A stretch of 64,000 nucleotides of DNA, taken from assembly GCF_022484265.1 (NCBI RefSeq), contig NZ_JAKVLR010000001.1, positions 930,001 through 994,000 on the forward strand, read 5' to 3'. A program made the position numbers and the translations under genes. This document shows positions 62,040 to 64,000 of the stretch, one piece after another (the stretch's first letter is position 1; the number at the start of each line of letters is the position of its first letter). The notes under the pieces were generated by a model. The model saw only the letters and a program-made list of their open reading frames with translations. It ran no database searches and had not been told where the DNA came from. The DNA comes from Companilactobacillus sp. Its GTDB lineage: Bacteria > Bacillota > Bacilli > Lactobacillales > Lactobacillaceae.

Positions 62040-63374
62040 TTAGGCTCTGTGCCAAGCAGCATATCCGATGGTTGGGAAAATCCCGATCAATCTACCGACT
62101 TGTTCGCGACTCATTTTAAATTCGATAGCTGGAAGCAATGTATTAACGGTGTTTTCAGCTTGGTCGCTGATTTCGGTCACACCGACTAAATGTCCCTCCG
62201 TATCGTGGACCTGCTTACTGGCAGCAATCTGTTCCTTATCAATTTGATAGTACCAATAGTTGGCTAAGTCGTTGTCAGTGATCGTATAGCCTTTTTCTTG
62301 TCCCTCTTCAACTGACATCCCTGCTTTAGCAATTCTTGGTGAAGTGAAGACGACTGATGGAATAACTGGAAAATCAATTGGATCAGTCGTTTGTCTAGCA
62401 AATAGTTTCATTAAATAATGGGATTCAAAAAATGCAGTTGGCGTAAGCTTAGGTTGGTCGCTTGAAATGACGTCTCCAGAAGCATAAATATTTTCAACGT
62501 TTGTTTGTAGATGATCATTAACGATCACGCCGGTTTTATCAAATTTAACGCCGACATTTTCTAATCCTAAGTTTTCCACATTGGGGATTCTGCCTGTCGC
62601 ATCTAAGATCCAATCAGTGGATAAATGCTGATCTTGTTGATAAGTAACGTCAAATTTACCGTTTTCTTCAGAAAATGATTTAATATCGGCGTTTTCCACA
62701 AACTTAACACCACGTTTTTTCAAATCATCCACAACTTGTTGAACGAATGGTTGATAAAATTTCCGCAATACTTTGTCACTGTGCAACATGACAGTTACTT
62801 CTGAACCGGCAGCATTAGCCATTGTTGCAAATTCCATGCCAATATAACCAGAACCAATGATCGTGACATTTTTTGGCATAGTCTGAAGGTTCATAAAATC
62901 TTCGCTATCATGAGCTAATTCAGTTCCGGGAATATCCAAACGATGTGGACGCAGTCCAGTTGAAATAACAATTTTTTCAGCGGTAACTGGTTTGGTATCA
63001 TCCACTAATACCGTGTGTTGATCTTTAAACTTAGCATATCCCTTGATGATCGTAGCACCGGCATTCTCCAACTTTGCGGTCAATCCAGCAGGAATAACGT
63101 CGATGATCTCTTGTTTGTGAACAACATTTTGAGTCCAATTCATCGAGATGTCGCCATCTAACACGTCACCCAGTCGTTCTCTTTCACGGACCATTTTAAC
63201 TGGTTCGTCCAAACTGATTTTGGCATTGCAGCCACGATTAGGACAAGTTCCGCCAATTAAGCCACTTTCAATGATCCCAACCTTAACGCCAGTTGCAGCT
63301 AGTGGGGCTGCCCCATCGAAAGTTCCGTGACCAGCGCCAATATAAAGCACTTCATAATCATAATTTTCAGCCAT
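62040..63374 (-). CDS. FAD/NAD(P)-dependent disulfide oxidoreductase (glutathione reductase-like)
   Basis: 444 residues from ATG 63374 (GGAGGG upstream). FAD-binding IGAGHGTFDGA with the redox Cys-x4-Cys (GGTCPNRGCNAK, about 42-47), second dinucleotide motif (IGSGYIGMEFA), and DATGRIPN, ASGDVI motifs. It is in the glutathione/mercuric/dihydrolipoamide reductase family. The C-terminus (FPTIGYAAWHRA) lacks the usual HPTxSE, so the substrate partner is uncertain. Monocistronic. Confidence 0.9.
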   Translation of the reverse strand: MAENYDYEVLYIGAGHGTFDGAAPLAATGVKVGIIESGLIGGTCPNRGCNAKISLDEPVKMVRERERLGDVLDGDISMNWTQNVVHKQEIIDVIPAGLTAKLENAGATIIKGYAKFKDQHTVLVDDTKPVTAEKIVISTGLRPHRLDIPGTELAHDSEDFMNLQTMPKNVTIIGSGYIGMEFATMANAAGSEVTVMLHSDKVLRKFYQPFVQQVVDDLKKRGVKFVENADIKSFSEENGKFDVTYQQDQHLSTDWILDATGRIPNVENLGLENVGVKFDKTGVIVNDHLQTNVENIYASGDVISSDQPKLTPTAFFESHYLMKLFARQTTDPIDFPVIPSVVFTSPRIAKAGMSVEEGQEKGYTITDNDLANYWYYQIDKEQIAASKQVHDTEGHLVGVTEISDQAENTVNTLLPAIEFKMSREQVGRLIGIFPTIGYAAWHRA

Positions 63375-63477
63375 ATGTATCCCTCCATTAAACAAGCTTA
63401 TATATTCAAATTAATTCAATTCGAATATCATGACAATAGATATGCTCAAAATAGACAGAGCGTAAAAAGGAAAGGTC

Positions 63478-63642
63478 TGAGGCAAGAACATAAGATTGAC
63501 AGAGACGGAGTGGGCTCTCCTTGCACTATCGTTCGCAGACTACCGCTAAAAGGTGCTCATAGGATGGCGTCACGCCCCGCAGTCTTTGGCGAGCTTATGT
63601 GTCCTGCCTCATTTTCTTTTTTCGCGTTTCAAAATCAGAGAA
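63478..63642. repeat. Structured intergenic repeat, copy A (long form)
   Basis: A 165-base non-coding element with 17-18 base outer arms TGAGGCAAGAACATAAG and CTTATGTGTCCTGCCTCA (63478-63494, 63594-63611), an inner AGACT/AGTCT stem and a GGCG-TCA-CGCC hairpin, followed by TTTTTTCGCGTTTC. Its start and end are shared with copy B; the middle of about 90 bases is not. From 63375 to 63477 I see no gene. Confidence 0.65.
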
Positions 63643-63659
63643 AAAAAAACACGTATTGA

Positions 63660-63742
63660 GTGCGGAGCATAAGGGTGGCAGAGACGGAGAGTGGGCTCTG
63701 TCTCAGGGTGCTTTTTTCACGTTTCCACTAAAAATCGGAGAA
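63660..63742. repeat. Structured intergenic repeat, copy B (short form)
   Basis: Same start (GCATAAGGGTGGCAGAGACGG and on to GGGCTCT) and same end (TTTTTTCACGTTTC, then AAAATCGGAGAA) as copy A. Here the two blocks adjoin, forming a GAGACGGAG/CTCTGTCTC hairpin with a T tract, so it could be a terminator on the plus strand. Confidence 0.65.
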
Positions 63743-63769
63743 GCGACCATCAATCAATCATTCACCAAC

Positions 63770-63802
63770 AAAAAAAGAAAGAACCCAATGATATCAGGTT
63801 CT
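63770..63802 (-). terminator. Terminator after hisC
   Basis: Stem AGAACC/GGTTCT around a TGATATCA loop, followed on the minus strand by TTCTTTTTT. It lies about 40 bp past the hisC stop. Confidence 0.75.
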
Positions 63803-63841
63803 CTCTTAATTAACGGTAGAAAAAAGTTATTTCACAATTAC

Positions 63842-64000
63842 TTATTTTGAAAACTCTTTGATCAATTGTTCGATGTTTTGATTGTCATCTGCAGTACCGA
63901 CGGTAATGCGTAACCAGTTTGGTCTCAAGCCGGTTCTGATCAAGTAGCCGTTGTGCAAAAGATAGTCCGCTAGCTTATCCGCATCTTGATATTCAAAAAA
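63842..64000 (-). CDS. hisC: Histidinol-phosphate aminotransferase, C-terminal end (cut by window edge)
   Basis: 52 residues in an open frame from the window end to TAA at 63842. The sequence LIRTGLRPNWLRITVGTADDNQ is the typical C-terminal Arg-containing segment of HisC-type class II aminotransferases, which bind substrate carboxylate or phosphate there. Only the C-terminal end is visible, so related aminotransferases (for example aromatic amino acid types) are not excluded. No other his gene lies nearby in the window. Confidence 0.82.
   Translation of the reverse strand, partial: FFEYQDADKLADYLLHNGYLIRTGLRPNWLRITVGTADDNQNIEQLIKEFSK

Noticed and set aside
63327..63850. Short plus-strand ORFs across the 63.4-63.85 kb intergenic repeat
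   Set aside because: No ribosome sites, biased composition from the repeat, and frames run through hairpins and the hisC terminator.
1..64000. tRNA, rRNA, CRISPR array, prophage or transposase genes
   Set aside because: None seen by eye on either strand; a tRNAscan, CRISPR or IS search would settle this.

Overview
The window reads as a chromosomal segment of a low-GC Gram-positive bacterium of the Lactobacillaceae. The evidence is gene content and order: tagO/yigZ/comFA/comFC/hpf/secA/prfB/phoPR, then ftsK/ymfF/ymfH/ymfI/rodZ/pgsA/cinA/recA/rny, together with a B12-dependent class II ribonucleotide reductase, spx, mecA, luxS and a MucBP-domain protein. Companilactobacillus or a close relative is my best guess; this is inference and was not tested by comparison. 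No rRNA, tRNA, CRISPR array, prophage or insertion sequence was seen.

Layout. 1-9.5 kb: phosphate-type two-component system (phoR cut by the window start), prfB with its programmed frameshift, secA, ribosome hibernation factor, the comF competence pair, a YigZ/IMPACT protein and tagO. 9.5-20.3 kb: a long minus-strand housekeeping block (rny, recA, cinA C-terminal domain, pgsA, rodZ, ymfI/H/F, ftsK); recA has its own promoter with a LexA box. 20.3-25.4 kb: DUF1149, trmL and an AI-2E family protein, then plus-strand lactonase, uppP and cutC. 25.4-33.3 kb: accessory carbohydrate ABC transporter with two paralogous binding proteins, an ATPase, a GNAT pseudogene and a DUF4091 protein; three similar TGTAAGCG operators link these genes. 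33.4-38.9 kb: mgtE, rluD-type synthase, nadK, relQ, spxH and a frameshifted coiA. 39-44.1 kb: a T-box (probably Met) leader with metQ-luxS-SDR, then mecA, spx and a metallo-beta-lactamase-fold hydrolase. 44.1-49.1 kb: a hypothetical gene and a Bce-type ABC transporter with a divergent two-component system. 49.2-56 kb: a lipoprotein gene broken by a stop codon, copYB, rtpR with NrdR boxes, and a long intergenic region. 56-64 kb: ptsHI, clpE under a CIRCE element, a MucBP protein, a flavoprotein oxidoreductase, a tandem structured intergenic repeat and the 3' end of hisC.

Themes. Envelope and division functions (tagO, uppP, pgsA, rodZ, ftsK) and stress/proteostasis functions (clpE, mecA, spx, spxH, relQ, hpf) dominate. 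Competence genes are present, but coiA is frameshifted and CinA lacks its N-terminal domain. Two genes (GNAT and a lipoprotein) are interrupted only by an early in-frame UGA. Nearly every transcription unit ends in a clear hairpin/T-tract terminator, so unit boundaries can be drawn with fair confidence. I did not find a clearly new multi-gene system; the best candidates for new biology are the tandem structured repeat at 63.5 kb, the operator-linked DUF4091/ABC locus, and the layered leader of the metQ-luxS operon.
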